A DNA stretch of 64,000 nucleotides. It comes from Halobaculum sp. MBLA0147 (GTDB lineage: Archaea; Halobacteriota; Halobacteria; Halobacteriales; Haloferacaceae). The stretch lies in NCBI RefSeq assembly GCF_041361345.1, contig NZ_JBGKAD010000001.1:1674001-1738000 (forward strand). The letters run 5' to 3'. Shown here in pieces: positions 62,640 to 64,000 of this stretch. Under the pieces are notes generated by a model. The model made no database searches, had not been told where the DNA came from, and was given only the letters and a program-made list of their open reading frames with translations. A program made the translations under genes and the position numbers. Each line of letters begins with the position of its first letter. The first letter of the stretch is position 1.

Positions 62640-62932
62640 CTGTTACAACTTGGTACCCGGGGCAAAATCCTCTTAGTTCTACCGTATCCTTTCGCCGAGA
62701 CGTGTCGGGAAACCGCGAGAGGGCACGACGCCCAACGAGCAGCCGTCGACGCGACCCGCGACAGTCTCCGAGGCGTCGCTCGTCAACGACCGGCCGAGTG
62801 CTCGCGAGCGGCGCGGTGGTGTCCACCCGACGCACGGCGTCGGTCGAGCCTCGACCCACTCGCCGCCTCGACCGAGCCGGCAGTCTACGGACGGAACGGG
62901 CCGAGTACTCCGGGGCACGACCCCGAGGTGAG
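62640..62932 (-). promoter_or_regulatory. Promoter region of the minus-strand tubulin operon
   Basis: This 293-base stretch has no convincing gene. Close to the tubulin start it has AT-rich elements (GGATTTTG and GAACTAAG on the minus strand, 62663-62680), 25-40 bases before the ATG, that can serve as TATA. The rest is GC-rich and featureless to my eye. Confidence 0.5.
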
Positions 62933-64000
62933 TCACCCGCGGAGTCGTCGGAGCATCACGCTGTACTCGTTGCGCTCGTACAGCGACTCGACGGTGTCGA
63001 GCAGTTCCGCGGCCGCCTCGGCGGTGGCGGCCGCGCGGGTCGCGTCGCCGTCTGTCATCGCCGTCTCGGCCCGCTCCCGGAGCGTGTCCGCCGTCCGCAG
63101 GAACAACAGCGGGATCGAGTGGTTGTGGTCCTCGCGCCGGTTGACGTACAGCTCCGTGATCTCCCGCCGCCGCTCGGCCACGTCCGTCACCCGCTCGGAG
63201 ACGGGCGTGTCGGCGTCCGCCGCCGCCCCGTCCGTCCCGTCGCTCCACGTCTCGTCGGCCGTCGTCTCGTCGGCCGTCGGCTGGCCGGTCGCCTCCTCGG
63301 TGGCCCGCTCGGCCGCGGTGTCGGGAGTCGCGTCTGCCGCGGTGTCGGGAGTCGCGTCTGCCGCGGTGTCGGGAGTCGCGTCTGCAGCGGTGTCGGGAGT
63401 CGCGTCTGCCGCGGTGTCCGCCGGGCCGTCGTCGGCGTCGTCTCGCGTGTACGCGTCGTCCGCCGCTACCTCGTCGCCCTCCGTCGCCGCGAGCGCGTCG
63501 ATCAGCGTCTCGCGGTAGAACGTCGCCTCCGTCTGGACGGCGTACGCGAGCGGGCGGTTCGTCTCGTCGACGCGCTCGGCAAGCGACTGGAGTTCCGCGA
63601 GCCGGTCGCGGACCGCCGTCGCGGCCGGCGTGTCGCCGAGCGCCTCGGCCTCCGTCGTCGCCCCCGCGACGGCCCGACGCGCGCTCTCGCGACTCGCGTC
63701 CAGCGAGGCGACCGCGCCGGCGGCGTCGAACGCGTCGACGGCGTCCGCGAGCGCCGCCTCGACCGTCTCCCGGGAGCCGCCGTCCAGCGCGTCGAGCAGT
63801 CGTGTCGCGTCTCGCGAGAGTCCGTCGCGCCGCTCCGCGACTCGTCTGGCGGCCGTCGCGACCGCGTCCGACCCCTCGGCCGCGTCCGCCGAGGTGGCTC
63901 CCCGGTCCGGTTCGGCGGCGTCCGCGTCGCCGGCTCGTCCCGCTCCCGTGTCGGATCGTCCGCCCGCCGACCCACCGCCAACGGAGCGACTCGCCTCGCT
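62933..64000 (-). CDS. Coiled-coil protein with octapeptide repeats, 3' part (runs off the right edge)
   Basis: The frame is open from the edge at 64000 to a stop at 62933, so at least 355 residues are seen and the start is outside. The sequence is helical and charged: a first part with AAEGSDAVATAARRVAER and SLAERVDETNRPLAYAVQ, an acidic linker with four ADATPDTA repeats, and a C-terminal conserved-looking domain SERVTDVAERRREITELYVN, then EDHNHSIPLLFLRTADTLRE and YERNEYSVMLRRLRG. A shorter start at GTG 63190 would remove the repeats and most of the frame. No family is recognised. It lies next to, and in the same direction as, the tubulin operon. Confidence 0.7.
   Translation of the reverse strand, partial: SEASRSVGGGSAGGRSDTGAGRAGDADAAEPDRGATSADAAEGSDAVATAARRVAERRDGLSRDATRLLDALDGGSRETVEAALADAVDAFDAAGAVASLDASRESARRAVAGATTEAEALGDTPAATAVRDRLAELQSLAERVDETNRPLAYAVQTEATFYRETLIDALAATEGDEVAADDAYTRDDADDGPADTAADATPDTAADATPDTAADATPDTAADATPDTAAERATEEATGQPTADETTADETWSDGTDGAAADADTPVSERVTDVAERRREITELYVNRREDHNHSIPLLFLRTADTLRERAETAMTDGDATRAAATAEAAAELLDTVESLYERNEYSVMLRRLRG
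63318..63413 (-). repeat. Four in-frame 24-base repeats
   Basis: Four adjacent 24-mers (63318-63341, 63342-63365, 63366-63389, 63390-63413), consensus GTGTCGGGAGTCGCGTCTGC then CGCG on the plus strand, encode ADATPDTA units on the minus strand. Only copy 3 has a changed base (CTGCAG). Confidence 0.95.

Overview
The window is a piece of a haloarchaeal chromosome. The evidence is the very high GC content, the acidic proteins (long D/E runs), the many leaderless genes with a TATA-like element about 25-30 bases before the start codon, and archaeal markers: thermosome, halophilic 2Fe-2S ferredoxin, TFE, mch, Hjc, Gar1, SRP19, PGF-CTERM anchoring and halorhodopsin. Genes are dense, often overlap by GTGA or ATGA, and both strands are used. 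I saw no tRNA, rRNA, CRISPR array or complete insertion sequence.

Layout. 1-8.3 kb: thermosome 3' end, PiT phosphate carrier, ferredoxin, a small lower-GC island with a nuclease-like gene and a YwgA/Panacea-like gene (2848-4103), VanZ-like protein, secreted beta-helix protein, and an operon tfe-DUF2110-lipoprotein. 8.3-8.7 kb: two hairpins and a strongly strand-biased tandem repeat. 8.7-19 kb: endonuclease V, rhomboid with an AN1-type zinc finger, pyrophosphatase, mch operon, GTPBP-type GTPase, J-domain protein, pyrF, and a divergent HTH regulator/small-protein pair. 19-23 kb: heme-copper oxidase subunit I with small membrane proteins. 23-27 kb: Nramp-like and SSS transporters plus a P-loop protein. 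27-30.3 kb: a degenerate subtilase and two tandem lipoproteins. 30.4-40.4 kb: hjc, gar1/srp19, btuF/btuC/btuD, histidine kinase, trm5, halorhodopsin.

40.5-62.7 kb is the outstanding part. Two long operons face each other. The plus-strand operon (40518-48339) encodes two conserved-looking unknown proteins, a third unknown, a 41-residue micro-ORF, an AAA+ ATPase and a 1074-residue propeller/Ig-like protein. The minus-strand operon (62639-48552) encodes nine products: two very different FtsZ/tubulin-superfamily GTPases, a micro-ORF, a membrane-anchored coiled-coil protein and five secreted or membrane-spanning proteins rich in Ig-like domains. Almost every junction is a stop/start overlap, which implies fixed stoichiometry. 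I infer a multi-protein machine in which tubulin-like filaments and an AAA+ motor inside the cell are tied to membrane and surface proteins, possibly for membrane or envelope remodelling. Families of non-divisome FtsZ-like proteins in membrane-associated gene clusters have been proposed before, but this gene set is not one I can name. A further coiled-coil gene with octapeptide repeats runs off the right edge and may belong to it.
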